DNA of 64,000 bases from Pseudomonas fluorescens (GCF_001708445.1 NZ_CP015637.1:620001-684000), one strand, 5' to 3'; counted from the stretch's first letter, positions 36,273-46,326 are shown. Notes: generated by a model from the sequence alone, not told the origin. Translations and numbers: made by a program.

Positions 36273-37538
36273 TTAGTTGCTCTTCACCGCATAGTCCGGC
36301 TTCTTGTCATTGCCAGGGATGTACGGGCTCCACGGCTGCGCCCGGATCGGCTCCTGGGTCTGCCACACCACGGAGAACTGACCGTCGGCCTGGATCTCGC
36401 CGATCATCACCGGCTTGTGCAGGTGGTGGTTGGTCTTGTCCATGGTCAGGGTAAAGCCCGACGGTGCCGCGAAGGTCTGGCCGGCCAGGGCTTCACGCAC
36501 TTTGTCGACGTCGGTGGACTTGGCTTTCTCGGCGGCCTGGGCCCACATATGGATGCCCACATAGGTGGCTTCCATCGGGTCGTTGGTCACGGCTTTGTCC
36601 GCGCCCGGCAGGTTGTGTTTCTTGGCGTAGGCTTTCCAGTCGGCGACGAATTTCTGGTTGACCGGGTTCTCTACCGACTGGAAGTAGTTCCAGGCCGCGA
36701 GGTTGCCCACCAACGGTTTGGTATCGATGCCGCGCAGTTCCTCTTCACCTACCGAGAACGCCACCACCGGTACGTCGGTGGCCTTCAGGCCCTGGTTGGC
36801 CAGCTCTTTGTAGAACGGCACGTTGGAGTCGCCATTGACGGTGGAGATCACCGCCGTCTTGCCGCCAGCGGAGAACTTCTTGATGTTGGCGACAATGGTC
36901 TGGTAATCGGCGTGGCCGAACGGGGTGTAGACCTCTTCGATATCTTTATCCGCCACGCCCTTGGAATGCAGGAACGAGCGCAGGATCTTGTTGGTGGTGC
37001 GTGGGTACACGTAGTCGGTGCCCAGCAGGAAGAAGCGCTTGGCGCCGCCGCCTTCTTCGCTCATCAGGTATTCCACCGCCGGGATCGCCTGCTGGTTCGG
37101 CGCCGCACCGGTATAGAACACGTTAGGCGACATCTCTTCACCTTCGTATTGCACCGGGTAGAACAGCAAGCCGTTGAGCTCTTCGAACACCGGCAGCACC
37201 GATTTGCGCGACACCGAGGTCCAGCAGCCGAACACCACGGCGACCTTGTCCTGGGTCAGCAACTGCCGACCCTTTTCAGCAAACAACGGCCAGTTGGACG
37301 CCGGGTCCACCACCACGGGTTCGAGCATTTTGCCGTTCACACCGCCTTTGGCGTTGATCTCGTCGATCGTCATCAAGGCCATGTCTTTCAGCGAGGTTTC
37401 GGAGATCGCCATGGTCCCTGACAGCGAGTGCAGGATGCCGACCTTGATGGTTTCTGCGGCCTGTACGGTCCAGGTCAGACCCATGGCGGCAATGGATGCC
37501 GACAACGTTAACGCCTTGATCAAGCTGCGACGCTGCAT
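36273..37538 (-). CDS. urtA: Urea ABC transporter substrate-binding protein UrtA
   Basis: Periplasmic urea-binding protein of 421 residues. The N terminus MQRRSLIKALTLSASIAAMG has twin arginines ahead of the hydrophobic stretch, with cleavage likely after VQA. The mature part shows VGILHSLSGTMAISETSLKD, FGCWTSVSRKSVLPVFEE and YPVQYEGEEMSPNVFYTGAA, which are characteristic of UrtA/FmdD. GGAG lies ten bases before the ATG. First gene of the urt-ure operon. Confidence 0.96.
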   Translation of the reverse strand: MQRRSLIKALTLSASIAAMGLTWTVQAAETIKVGILHSLSGTMAISETSLKDMALMTIDEINAKGGVNGKMLEPVVVDPASNWPLFAEKGRQLLTQDKVAVVFGCWTSVSRKSVLPVFEELNGLLFYPVQYEGEEMSPNVFYTGAAPNQQAIPAVEYLMSEEGGGAKRFFLLGTDYVYPRTTNKILRSFLHSKGVADKDIEEVYTPFGHADYQTIVANIKKFSAGGKTAVISTVNGDSNVPFYKELANQGLKATDVPVVAFSVGEEELRGIDTKPLVGNLAAWNYFQSVENPVNQKFVADWKAYAKKHNLPGADKAVTNDPMEATYVGIHMWAQAAEKAKSTDVDKVREALAGQTFAAPSGFTLTMDKTNHHLHKPVMIGEIQADGQFSVVWQTQEPIRAQPWSPYIPGNDKKPDYAVKSN

Positions 37539-37613
37539 GGTGCGATCTCCGAGAGTGAGTGATTATTTTTCTGGGGCGCACGAACCGCCCGCCAACGTGG
37601 CTGTTTCGGTGAT

Positions 37614-37629
37614 TGCAAAGGCTGTGCCC
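37614..37629 (-). promoter_or_regulatory. Sigma-54-type promoter for urtA
   Basis: Read on the minus strand: GGGCACA-N4-TTGCA, close to the sigma-54 consensus TGGCACG-N4-TTGCA/T, with the correct spacing. It ends about 76 bases before the urtA start. Sigma-54 control is expected for nitrogen-scavenging genes. Confidence 0.65.
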
Positions 37630-37725
37630 GGTCAGCGCCCGGTATGAAAGCGGCCTCTTTACGGGGCATTTGCAATGGCGGTTGTTCCAATGTGGGGCTG
37701 AAATGTCAGCGTGGGGCCTGCATCG

Positions 37726-37740
37726 GCACCGTTCTGGTGC
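37726..37740. promoter_or_regulatory. NtrC-type binding palindrome
   Basis: GCACC-GTTCT-GGTGC, a perfect palindrome matching the core of the NtrC site (TGCACC-N5-GGTGCA). It lies about 100 bases upstream of the sigma-54-like element, a normal enhancer distance, and about 150 bases before the divergent giant gene. Confidence 0.6.
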
Positions 37741-37887
37741 TTTGCGCTGCGTCGCGTGTGAGGAGGGGCTACGCCAGGTCTACACATGTAGTGCCTGGCG
37801 CCTGGCGGGGGTGTTCAAAATCGCTGGACGGGGTGCGACATCCGTCAAGCGCCCACATCCGTCTACCAGCCGTCAGGAGTACAGGAG

Positions 37888-40800
37888 TTGGACAACCCAC
37901 TATTCAGAGATGTGCGTTCAGCGCAGGGCACCCATGTTGCCGTATTACCACCGCTTAGCCCTCCTTTCATCACGGCGGACGACGCCGCCCGCTGGGCTCA
38001 GCAACACGTGGGCAGGAGTGTCGGCGACAAAGAGTTCGGGGGTGCGATTTTCAAGAAGGACAATCACTTTTTCGCCACGCGTCCCGTGGAGGGTGGGGAG
38101 GTCACGTTTGACCATCGCGAGATAATGGCCGTGGATGAACGCGATCATTTCATCGCCCCGGCTGGCTACACCTGCGCGGCGTTGTACCACTCCCACCCTG
38201 CGCACGCCGACAAGATCAAACAGCATAACCCCACCTTTACCGACGATCAGGCCGCCGTCTTTACAAGCTTTTTTTCGCCGGCCGATATGGTGTTTATCAT
38301 TGAGCATCGCCAGTCGGTACCGGCCCACTATTTGTGTGGGCCGACCGGCACGCTGTTGAAATACACCACCAGTGGCAATGCCCTGGAAAAGACGCTGCTG
38401 CAAGGCTTGAAAGGTCAGGTGCCGCTGGCAGCCAGTGCGGATTTTGAGAGCTTTATCTGGCAGGTCGCCGAGGGCGGCGATCTTCGGGTGGTGGTGGCCG
38501 ATGCCTTGTGGGGGCAAGTGCGTGGCCGGGTAAAGCGCGGTTGGAGAATCAAGTCGCCGGTCGGGCCGCTGGAGACGGTACAGGAACAACCGTTTTTTAC
38601 CCGGGTATTCAAGCGCCCCGAGTTGGCCGTGCTCGCCGCGTTGGAGAGCACCCCGGCGACCGTCACGGGGCGCACAGTGGGGTTTGTGCTCAAGCATGTC
38701 CAGAAAGACACCTACGTCGCCACTCGGCCGCAGGCGCCGGGCCCGGTGCTGTTCTCGCCGGCGAGCCTGTTCCCCAAGCGTCCCGACGGTAAACCCCGGT
38801 TACCCTCGCAGTTCCGGCTGGAGGCCATCTACTACCGGTCCTGGCCGCAGCCAAGTGATTTTCCGTCGAAAGAACCCTGGATGTACTCGGCGTTCTTTAC
38901 GCCGGCGCAACTTGTTGCGGGCATTACCCAGGCCCGCAACACCGCCGATATCCAGGCCGACACCCGTGGCCTGGCGCTTTACATGGAGGCCAGCGACGGG
39001 GCCGTGCTGAAACTCCAGTTGCCCGGTGCCGTAGAGGCTGAAGAGTTGGTGGACGAAGGCCCCGGCGGGGTGTTCAACGACAAGGGTGCCCAGGCCGAGA
39101 TGATCGCCGGCACGCTGACCCCGCGTGGTTTTGTCCGGCGGGTGATCAATACGTGCAGCCTGTCGGTGGTCCGGCCCGGTGAACTCTGGCGACGCGTAGG
39201 GGAGGTGGACAATCGCTCGTCGTTACTCACGCCGTTTTATCAAGCGGTACTCAGCCCGACGTTTCTCTCGGCCACGGACGCTGCGGTGTATGCCCACGAG
39301 AAAGTGGGTGGGCGGCGGGACCGATCCTATGGTGGCTACATTCTCAAGGGCGAAGATGGCCGCTTCATTATCACTGAGCCGATGGAAAGCCAGGTCAACC
39401 CTTTTGCCTCGGCGCTGTTTTTCCCCGCGGGCGACCAGGGCCCGCTGGTTCCTCCTGAACCCTATGTGATTCATGGGCGCTATGGTTCCCACGTGGCGTT
39501 GTCCATGGTGCATCCCGACTGGATCGAGCAGCGCCGTTGGACGCGGGAAGAGGCCGAGATCAACCTGCAGGTGTTTTCCGCCGAAGAGCTCCATGGGGTG
39601 ATCCAACAAGGTCGTCCGGCGTATCTATCGGCAAGCGAGGCATGCCTCTTGGCGTATACGCCAAGCGGTTCGGCAAATGAAACCGTGCTGTTGAACGGTG
39701 TCGTGCCGGAGCCTGGTGGCAGCAGGGCTCAACAGCGCCTGGACAAAGGGCTGATCAAACCTGCGCAATGGGTTGGCCGGGTGGCCGAGACCGGAGGTTT
39801 ACAGGTTATCCAGGGGAATGCGCTGTGGGGGCCGCGTTCTCCCGTGTATTCAGACTGGACACCGAACTTCACCTACGCAGACCGCGCAGGTCCGCCCGAC
39901 TTCATCACCTATGGCGCGATTTTCTCCACGGCAGAGGAGGCCGCCCGGGACCTGCATGCCCGGGTTCATGGGCGCAACCGGGCCACTGAGTCCTGTTACG
40001 CGTTCATTCTCAAACACACGCAAAACGAGCAGTACATCGCGACTCAGGTGATGGATGTGACGACGTCTATCAAGCTGTTTTCGCGCAATGCGTTGTTTGC
40101 GAGGACGGATAAGGGCTATGTATTCCCGCCAGGGTTCATGCTCCGCGCGCTGTTTCGCTCCCAACAATGGCAACCCACCGGGCTGACCACTTCGAAGGCC
40201 TGGCTGACGCGTTTTTTCGTATTGCCAACGGTGCTGTATTCGAGCCTTTACGACGCGAAGCGTTTTGGCGAGCTGTACAACGCCGGGGACAACTTGCCTA
40301 TCTATTTCTCCACCGAGGAGGGCGCGTTGCTGCGCTATCGCCTGCCGGGGCCGTTTGCGTTCGGCAGCGGCGGCGCGCTTGAAAAAGAACTGGAGGCCAC
40401 TCAAACAGCGCTGGCCAGTGGTGCCAAGACACCGCTGGACTTTGTCCGGGAATGGGCCAAGCGCGGTCAGTTGCATGTGGTGCGCACCAGCCAGTGTTGG
40501 GACGAGCGGGGCGCGGTCAATGAGCATTGGCAAGGGTATGCAACGCTCATGCGACGACGCCTGAGCCCCGCATTTGCCGAGCCGGACGATGCCGTGCGGC
40601 ATGTGCGCACGTTGATTGGTGACAATCGTCAACGCGCCTATGGTGGTGTAGTGCTGCGCCTCGGCAATGGGCTGTTCGTCGCCACGGCGCCCTTGGCGAT
40701 ACCGCCTCAAGGTTTTGTGCTCAATTGGATCTTCCCTGACCAGGCGGTTTCGAAAGGCTTGTACCCAGAGGGGGCGACCGTTGTCGGGCGTTACCGCTCC

Positions 40801-42504
40801 ACGCTTGCGCGTGAGGTGCCGATCCTATTGTCTGCGACCGAGAAGGCCATCTACACCAGCATGGTACCCACCAGCGTGCTGTCGAACCTGTTGCGGCGTG
40901 AAGTGCATGTCAAGCGTGAGTACCTGATCGGCTCCGATGGCGTCTTGTTGAGCTACAACCTGACGGACTCCCCCGAGGAACAGACGCTCAAAGCGGATCT
41001 GGCTGCGCTCGACCTGGTCAAGGGCGACGTTGGGGATAACCTCATCGAGCGGCGGATTCGCAGTGGCGAACTGTTGCCCACGCAGTTTGTGTCGCGGGTG
41101 GCGAAGGCGGGCGAGTTGAGGGTGGTTGAAGGGAGCCGGTACTGGGGACCGCCCAGGCGCTTGCTCGGCGAATTTTCCGCATTCGTTTATCAATGGCCAG
41201 GGCTCTTGATTCGGGGCTCCTTGGCTGACCCCGCGTTCAGCCCGGTGTTCACCCAGGCCGACGACGCCGTGAGTTCAGTGCTGCCACCGTCTGACGCGAG
41301 AGAATGGCTGACGTTTGGCTATCTGCTCAAGTCAACCCGGAAAGAGCACTACAGGGTCACGCTGCCGTTGCAACGGCAGGACTTCTCCCGGCTCGAGCAG
41401 GTGTTCCCCTACGCGCAGTTGCCTCAGGGCTATGCCATTGTGGGGTTGTATCTGTGTGCCTCCAGCGCAGCTATCGGCAAGGCTGGTGACCCCATGGGGC
41501 GCAGCTTTTTTTGGCCGCGCGACATTGCCGATGGACTGAGTTTCGTCAAGAAAACCGCAGATGAAGGTTATTGGTCGTTGTATCTGCGCTGCGCTGACGA
41601 TGCTTTGCTCAAGTTTCAATTTGATGGCCTCGACCGGTCGGTGATGTTTTCCAGTGAAACGACCAAGCTGCACAGTTACTTGCGGGGTGGGGCGCTGCAA
41701 CTGGTCGACTATGTGCACAGCCTGGCGGTCAAAGGCACGCTGGATGTCGTGGAAACGAGCCCGGTCTGGAACGGTCGAGGTCGCATTGACACCTCCTGGC
41801 AACCGGGCGCCGCCGCTGTGTATGTCGATGGCTTTCCGGCGCCTCTACTGGTGTGCGGACCGGTGTGTGCCCATCCTGATGACGCCGCACGGCACGCTCA
41901 GGGGTTGTCTGCCGGGTTTGCCGGCAAGACGCTCCTGGGCGGCGTGCTCAAGGTCGCCGGCACCAACGATGTGTGCGCGGTGACGCCGATAGAGGAAGAC
42001 CAAAGCACGGCATTGACGGTGCCGGCGCTGTTTGCAAGTGGCGGCGGCCTGGCGCTGGCGTCGGCCCATCGAGCCGGTTACTACCAGGTCGTGGCCGTGC
42101 AGTCGTTCTATAAGGCAATGGCGGTTTCAGCGGGTGCCGAGGTTTTCGAAAGCACTCTCAGGGCCAACTTCATCGCCGAGGCGGATTTGAAGGCGATGCT
42201 GGACACTCTGCGAATGAACGAGCCGTCAGCCGAGGGATGCTATTTCATCAGCGGAGGCGGCGCATTGCTCAAGTACTTGCCGACCAACCCGGCGACAGAA
42301 CACACACTGGCCGCCACGGGGCCCCAACGTTCTGCGACTCAATTGATCGGAACGCTGAGGGCAAACGGAAAGCTGTCGGTGCTGGAGACCGATGCTTTCT
42401 GGACGCGTCTGGGGGAGTTGGGGGATGAATGGCAAATCAAGGATGTAGGCGTCCAACCTGAGCCTGAAGACGTCCAGTACGGTCGAGACAGAGATGAACT
42501 TTGA
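37888..42504 (+). CDS. 1538-residue protein of seven degenerate DUF4329-like repeats
   Basis: No signal peptide or membrane segment. Seven repeats of about 210-225 residues begin near residues 27, 237, 456, 676, 894, 1119 and 1327. Shared pattern: an N-terminal (A/T)xDDAxxxA helix, then YGG(Y/V)(I/V)L(K), an (A)TxP strand, an LFP or IFP segment, DG(A/V)LL(K)Y, FVxxVAxxGxLxVV, and a closing Trp pair as in TSPVWNGRGRIDTSW. Only repeat 1 keeps YHSHP (residues 100-104), like the His motif of DUF4329/JAB-type domains. The start is a TTG at 37888 with AGGAG eight bases upstream; the next Met is about 75 residues in. Divergent from urtA. Function unknown; a toxin-like or peptidase-derived scaffold is possible. 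Confidence 0.75.
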   Translation: MDNPLFRDVRSAQGTHVAVLPPLSPPFITADDAARWAQQHVGRSVGDKEFGGAIFKKDNHFFATRPVEGGEVTFDHREIMAVDERDHFIAPAGYTCAALYHSHPAHADKIKQHNPTFTDDQAAVFTSFFSPADMVFIIEHRQSVPAHYLCGPTGTLLKYTTSGNALEKTLLQGLKGQVPLAASADFESFIWQVAEGGDLRVVVADALWGQVRGRVKRGWRIKSPVGPLETVQEQPFFTRVFKRPELAVLAALESTPATVTGRTVGFVLKHVQKDTYVATRPQAPGPVLFSPASLFPKRPDGKPRLPSQFRLEAIYYRSWPQPSDFPSKEPWMYSAFFTPAQLVAGITQARNTADIQADTRGLALYMEASDGAVLKLQLPGAVEAEELVDEGPGGVFNDKGAQAEMIAGTLTPRGFVRRVINTCSLSVVRPGELWRRVGEVDNRSSLLTPFYQAVLSPTFLSATDAAVYAHEKVGGRRDRSYGGYILKGEDGRFIITEPMESQVNPFASALFFPAGDQGPLVPPEPYVIHGRYGSHVALSMVHPDWIEQRRWTREEAEINLQVFSAEELHGVIQQGRPAYLSASEACLLAYTPSGSANETVLLNGVVPEPGGSRAQQRLDKGLIKPAQWVGRVAETGGLQVIQGNALWGPRSPVYSDWTPNFTYADRAGPPDFITYGAIFSTAEEAARDLHARVHGRNRATESCYAFILKHTQNEQYIATQVMDVTTSIKLFSRNALFARTDKGYVFPPGFMLRALFRSQQWQPTGLTTSKAWLTRFFVLPTVLYSSLYDAKRFGELYNAGDNLPIYFSTEEGALLRYRLPGPFAFGSGGALEKELEATQTALASGAKTPLDFVREWAKRGQLHVVRTSQCWDERGAVNEHWQGYATLMRRRLSPAFAEPDDAVRHVRTLIGDNRQRAYGGVVLRLGNGLFVATAPLAIPPQGFVLNWIFPDQAVSKGLYPEGATVVGRYRSTLAREVPILLSATEKAIYTSMVPTSVLSNLLRREVHVKREYLIGSDGVLLSYNLTDSPEEQTLKADLAALDLVKGDVGDNLIERRIRSGELLPTQFVSRVAKAGELRVVEGSRYWGPPRRLLGEFSAFVYQWPGLLIRGSLADPAFSPVFTQADDAVSSVLPPSDAREWLTFGYLLKSTRKEHYRVTLPLQRQDFSRLEQVFPYAQLPQGYAIVGLYLCASSAAIGKAGDPMGRSFFWPRDIADGLSFVKKTADEGYWSLYLRCADDALLKFQFDGLDRSVMFSSETTKLHSYLRGGALQLVDYVHSLAVKGTLDVVETSPVWNGRGRIDTSWQPGAAAVYVDGFPAPLLVCGPVCAHPDDAARHAQGLSAGFAGKTLLGGVLKVAGTNDVCAVTPIEEDQSTALTVPALFASGGGLALASAHRAGYYQVVAVQSFYKAMAVSAGAEVFESTLRANFIAEADLKAMLDTLRMNEPSAEGCYFISGGGALLKYLPTNPATEHTLAATGPQRSATQLIGTLRANGKLSVLETDAFWTRLGELGDEWQIKDVGVQPEPEDVQYGRDRDEL

Positions 42505-42663
42505 CCCCCCCCGGTGACAAAGAGCCTGAAGGATGAAAAGAAATCCTTTGGCAACGCTGGAACAGGGCCATGACGGCGCCCCCGAGGGGCGGTGAAAGGG
42601 CCCGGATCAACGAACCGCCGCTGCCCAGGCCGTGTTGCCGGTGGCCTGGGCGCGGCGCCTGTT

Positions 42664-44046
42664 TCATGCGGAGCGGGAAGCAGATTTGTCGGGGTTGAAA
42701 AAACGCGTCAACACCAGGCGATCCAAGGCCCATACGGTTATCAACGACGCGCCCACCAAGGGAAAAATGATCGCCAACCCGAGCATGATCACCAGGGCGG
42801 TTTTCCACTTCGGCAGGTCATGGCGCAGCGGCGGAACCCCCAGGCCACCCTGTGGCCGGCGTTTCCACCAGATCACCACGCCACTGACCGCACTGAGCAG
42901 GATCATCAGGCAGATCAGCAGCACGATCAGTTGGTTGACCCAGCCGAACATCTTGCCCTCATGCAGCATCACACCGGTCTCGGTCGCGCGTGCGACGATG
43001 CCGTAGTGTTCCCAGCGCACGTCGGCCAGCACCTTGCCGGTGTATTGATCCACATGCAGGGTGGCGTCGTTGCGCGGGTCGTCGGCGAATACCGCGATGG
43101 TGAACACACCGTCGGCCGTGGTGGGGAACGTGATGCTGTAGCCGGGTTCGACCTTGCGTGCGTTGGCCAGCTCGACCACCTGTTGCAGGCTGACCGTGGG
43201 CGCGGCGGGAGCGGCGTGCGTGGCACCGTGCTGCATGTGCTCGGCATGGTCGCCGGACATCGGCATCGGCGTGTTTTCCATGGCCCAGGGCACGGTCTGC
43301 TGAGTCGCCGTGTTGAGCACCCGCGCCTGCTGGTCTGACTGCGGCACGTTGTTCCACATCGCCGCCGGGAAGGTGTTCCACAGGTCAGCGTATTGCTTGC
43401 CCCAGAAGCCCGTCCAGGTCATGCCGCTGAGCAGCATCACCAGCAAGAAGGCCGCGCCCCAGAAACCGGCGACCGCGTGCAGATCGCGCCAGAACACACG
43501 GCCACGACTGCTGAACCGTGGCCACAGCACCCCGGCCGAGGCCTTGCCGCGCGGCCACCACAGGTACAGGCCGGACACCACCAGCATCACGCCCCAACCG
43601 GCGGCAAGCTCCACCAGGCGATCGCCGACGGTGCCGATCATCAGCTCGCCATGCAGGGCGCGGGCGATGGCCTGCAGGTTGTACTTGGCATCCTGCTCAC
43701 CCAGTACCGTACCGCGATAGGGGTCGACAAAGACCGTCACGTCGCGGCCGCCAGCGCGCATGACGAACTGTGCGCTGCTGGTGGCGTCGGCCGGTGGCAA
43801 GTACTTGCTGAGCTTGCCGTGGGGAAAGGCCGCCTGGGCCCGTTGCAGTTGCTCATCGGCACTCAACGCGTGCTCGGCGGTTTGCACCTTGAGCAGGTCG
43901 CCATACATCAGCGGGTCGAGCTGGGGCTTGAACAGGTAGATGATGCCGGTCAGGGCCAGCAGCACCATGAAAGGGGCGACGAAGAGCCCGGCGTAGAAGT
44001 GCCAGCGCCAGGCCAGGTTGTAGAAGGAGACTTTTTGAGTGGTCAT
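42664..44046 (-). CDS. PepSY-associated membrane protein
   Basis: Inner-membrane protein of 460 residues with four main hydrophobic segments: WRWHFYAGLFVAPFMVLLAL near the N terminus, GWGVMLVVSGLYLWWPRG, FWGAAFLLVMLLSGMTW, and LIVLLICLMILLSAVSGVVI near the C terminus. Periplasmic PepSY-like regions lie between them. Conserved His residues suggest haem or metal redox work. Such proteins often pair with TonB receptors, reducing metals or siderophores. Here it follows the copper receptor gene after a REP. GGAG stands eight bases before the ATG at 44046. Confidence 0.85.
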   Translation of the reverse strand: MTTQKVSFYNLAWRWHFYAGLFVAPFMVLLALTGIIYLFKPQLDPLMYGDLLKVQTAEHALSADEQLQRAQAAFPHGKLSKYLPPADATSSAQFVMRAGGRDVTVFVDPYRGTVLGEQDAKYNLQAIARALHGELMIGTVGDRLVELAAGWGVMLVVSGLYLWWPRGKASAGVLWPRFSSRGRVFWRDLHAVAGFWGAAFLLVMLLSGMTWTGFWGKQYADLWNTFPAAMWNNVPQSDQQARVLNTATQQTVPWAMENTPMPMSGDHAEHMQHGATHAAPAAPTVSLQQVVELANARKVEPGYSITFPTTADGVFTIAVFADDPRNDATLHVDQYTGKVLADVRWEHYGIVARATETGVMLHEGKMFGWVNQLIVLLICLMILLSAVSGVVIWWKRRPQGGLGVPPLRHDLPKWKTALVIMLGLAIIFPLVGASLITVWALDRLVLTRFFNPDKSASRSA

Positions 44047-44093
44047 TGGGGATGCTCCGCAAAGCTTGAATTGTTGTCGTTGGTCAGGCCGCC

Positions 44094-44160
44094 ATCGGGG
44101 GCAAGCCCCCTCCCACATGTGGAATGCATTCCAATTGTGGGAGGGGGGCTTGCCCCCGAT
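44094..44160. repeat. REP doublet between copper receptor and PepSY genes
   Basis: ATCGGGGGCAAGCCCCCTCC and the inverted TGTGGGAGGGGGGCTTGCCC (one extra G), arranged tail to tail, with the palindromic GGAATGCATTCC at the centre. Confidence 0.85.
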
Positions 44161-44164
44161 GCTT

Positions 44165-46240
44165 TTAGAAGCTCATGTCCACCTTGGTCCAGAGCGTGCG
44201 CCCCGGTTCCTTGATGGCTTGCGGGTCGCTGGCCGGGTAGCCGAACCCCGCGTTGCCGGCCAGGTTCAAGTGCTCGGCGTAGGCCTTGCCGAACAGGTTG
44301 TCGACGCCGGTGCTGACCTTGAAGTTTTTATTGATGCGGTACGCGCCGTTCAGCGAGAACACGCCAAAGCCACCGCTCTTGTCGTAGTCCTTGCCGACCA
44401 CGTTGCCCGCGTTCTGGTCGATGCGGTTTTGTGCGGCGACCACGCGCCACAGGGCGCCGGCACTCCAGTCGTCCTCGCTGTAGGTCAGGCCCAGGCGTGC
44501 GTCCAGGGGCGGCATTTGCGGCAGGGCCTTGCCGTCGCTGCTGTTCTTGCCCCAGGCGTAGGCGAGGGTGGCGTCGGCCTTCCAGTTTGGGGTCAGCTTG
44601 TAGGCCGCGCCCAGTTCGCCGCCCATGATGCGCGCATCGACATTACGTGCCTGGGACGTGGTACCCATCATCCCAGGCTGGTAGTCGAACAGGATGAAAT
44701 CGCGCACCTGGCCGATGTAGCCCGAGGCCCAGGCTTCAAGGTCGGCAGTCTTGTATTGCGCGCCGAAGTCGAGCTGGGTGGTTTTCTCCGGCTTCACGCC
44801 ATCGAACGCGTTGACTGATCCGACCGCCCCGGTGTTGGGGGAAAACAGCTCCCAGTAATCCGGGAAGCGCTCCGAGTGGCCCAGGCCCGCATAGAGGGTC
44901 GTGGGGGTGTCGGCCAGGTCATGCTCATACCGCACAAAGCCCGAAGGCAGGGTGTCGGCGCGGGTGTCGTTGGCGGTCGGGTTGGGGCGGGCCATCATTC
45001 CCGAGCCGGTAGTCTGGCGGAAGTCCTTGGCCGAGGCGCGGTCCAGGCGTGCGCCGGTGACCAGGCGATCGCGGTCGGCGGCGTACCAGGTCAGTTCGCC
45101 GAACACGCCGTAGTTGTGGAAGTTGGCGTCCTTGTTGCGTGGCAGGTCCTTGTAGGTATCGATGCCCATGCTGCTGCGCTGGCGGTGTTCGTTGGTCTGC
45201 GCGTCCAGGCCACTGATGAGCTGTACATCGGCCCAGCGCCAGGTGGCCTTGATGCGCGCGCCGAGGGTGCGGCGGTCAACGTTGGAGGCCATGGGCCCGG
45301 CCATCATCCCGGTGCCCGACGGGACGCGCAGGCTGTAGTTGTCCATCACGTGGTCGGCGTAGTTGTAGTAGACCTGGGCTTCGACCTTATCCAGCACCTC
45401 GCCGAGATTGGATTTCTCGAAACGCAGGCCCAGGCTTTCGCGCAGGAACTGCGAGCCATCCATGCCGCGCCCGGCGTAGCGCGCCTCGCCATCGCCACGG
45501 CCGGCGGTGAGTTCGAGCAGGGTATCGGCGTCGGGGGTGAAGCCGACCGCGACGTCGCCGTTCCATTTGTCATAGCGCGAGGCGACGGTGTCGTTGTTGC
45601 CGTCCTTGTAGTCGTCGGCATGCGCCTGGTTGCCGATCACCCGCACATAGCCCAATGGCCCGCCAGCGGCGGCATCGATGACTTTGTCGAAGCGGCCGTT
45701 GGAGCCGGCCAGCACGCTGGCATTGATCCGCGTGCCGAGTTCGCCGAACTGCTCCGGCTCGCGCTCGAAGAGAATCGTGCCCGTCGAGGCGCCGGGTCCC
45801 CAGAGCACGGTCTGCGGGCCTTTGATCACGGTGAGCTTGTCGTAGGTTTCCGGGGAAATATACGAGGTGGGCGCATCCATCCGCCCTGGGCAGGCGCCGA
45901 GCATCATGCTGCCATTGGTGAGGATGTTCAGGCGCGAACCGAACATGCCGCGCAGCACCGGGTCGCCATTGGTGCCGCCGTTGCGCACCAGGGCAAAGCC
46001 GGGGATGGTCTTGAGGTAGTCGCCGCCGTCGCTGGCGGGCACCGGTTGGCGCGGGTCCTTGGGGTTGGTGACCACGGTCAGTGGCGAACTGGGAGCGATC
46101 GCGGTGATCACGGTGGGCGTCAGCTCATGCTCGGCGTGCTCGTCGGCATGGGCCTGTGGCGCCAAGAGTGCGCCGCACAGAACGGCGAACACGGGGGCGT
46201 TTCCCAAACGGGAGTCAGCAGTAAACCTGGACATACACAT
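44165..46240 (-). CDS. oprC: TonB-dependent copper receptor, OprC/NosA-like
   Basis: Outer-membrane beta-barrel of 691 residues. Signal peptide ending AQAHA, then a His-rich start DEHAEHELTPTVITA. The plug domain shows YLKTIPGFALVRNGGTNGD and LRGMFGSRLNILTNGSMMLG (Met-rich, with CPGRMD), then VIKGPQTVLWGPGASTGTIL. The barrel ends with the expected aromatic residue (KVDMSF). OprC of P. aeruginosa binds copper through such Met/Cys/His residues. The start is either ATG 46240 or 46234. Part of a copper gene run. Confidence 0.9.
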   Translation of the reverse strand: MCMSRFTADSRLGNAPVFAVLCGALLAPQAHADEHAEHELTPTVITAIAPSSPLTVVTNPKDPRQPVPASDGGDYLKTIPGFALVRNGGTNGDPVLRGMFGSRLNILTNGSMMLGACPGRMDAPTSYISPETYDKLTVIKGPQTVLWGPGASTGTILFEREPEQFGELGTRINASVLAGSNGRFDKVIDAAAGGPLGYVRVIGNQAHADDYKDGNNDTVASRYDKWNGDVAVGFTPDADTLLELTAGRGDGEARYAGRGMDGSQFLRESLGLRFEKSNLGEVLDKVEAQVYYNYADHVMDNYSLRVPSGTGMMAGPMASNVDRRTLGARIKATWRWADVQLISGLDAQTNEHRQRSSMGIDTYKDLPRNKDANFHNYGVFGELTWYAADRDRLVTGARLDRASAKDFRQTTGSGMMARPNPTANDTRADTLPSGFVRYEHDLADTPTTLYAGLGHSERFPDYWELFSPNTGAVGSVNAFDGVKPEKTTQLDFGAQYKTADLEAWASGYIGQVRDFILFDYQPGMMGTTSQARNVDARIMGGELGAAYKLTPNWKADATLAYAWGKNSSDGKALPQMPPLDARLGLTYSEDDWSAGALWRVVAAQNRIDQNAGNVVGKDYDKSGGFGVFSLNGAYRINKNFKVSTGVDNLFGKAYAEHLNLAGNAGFGYPASDPQAIKEPGRTLWTKVDMSF

Positions 46241-46326
46241 TCCATCTATCAATCGTAAACAACACGGCCAGCAGCCTGCGGCTGTCTGTCTAAAGTCGGC
46301 CGGGGTGAAGTAACGGTGTTAAGGGT

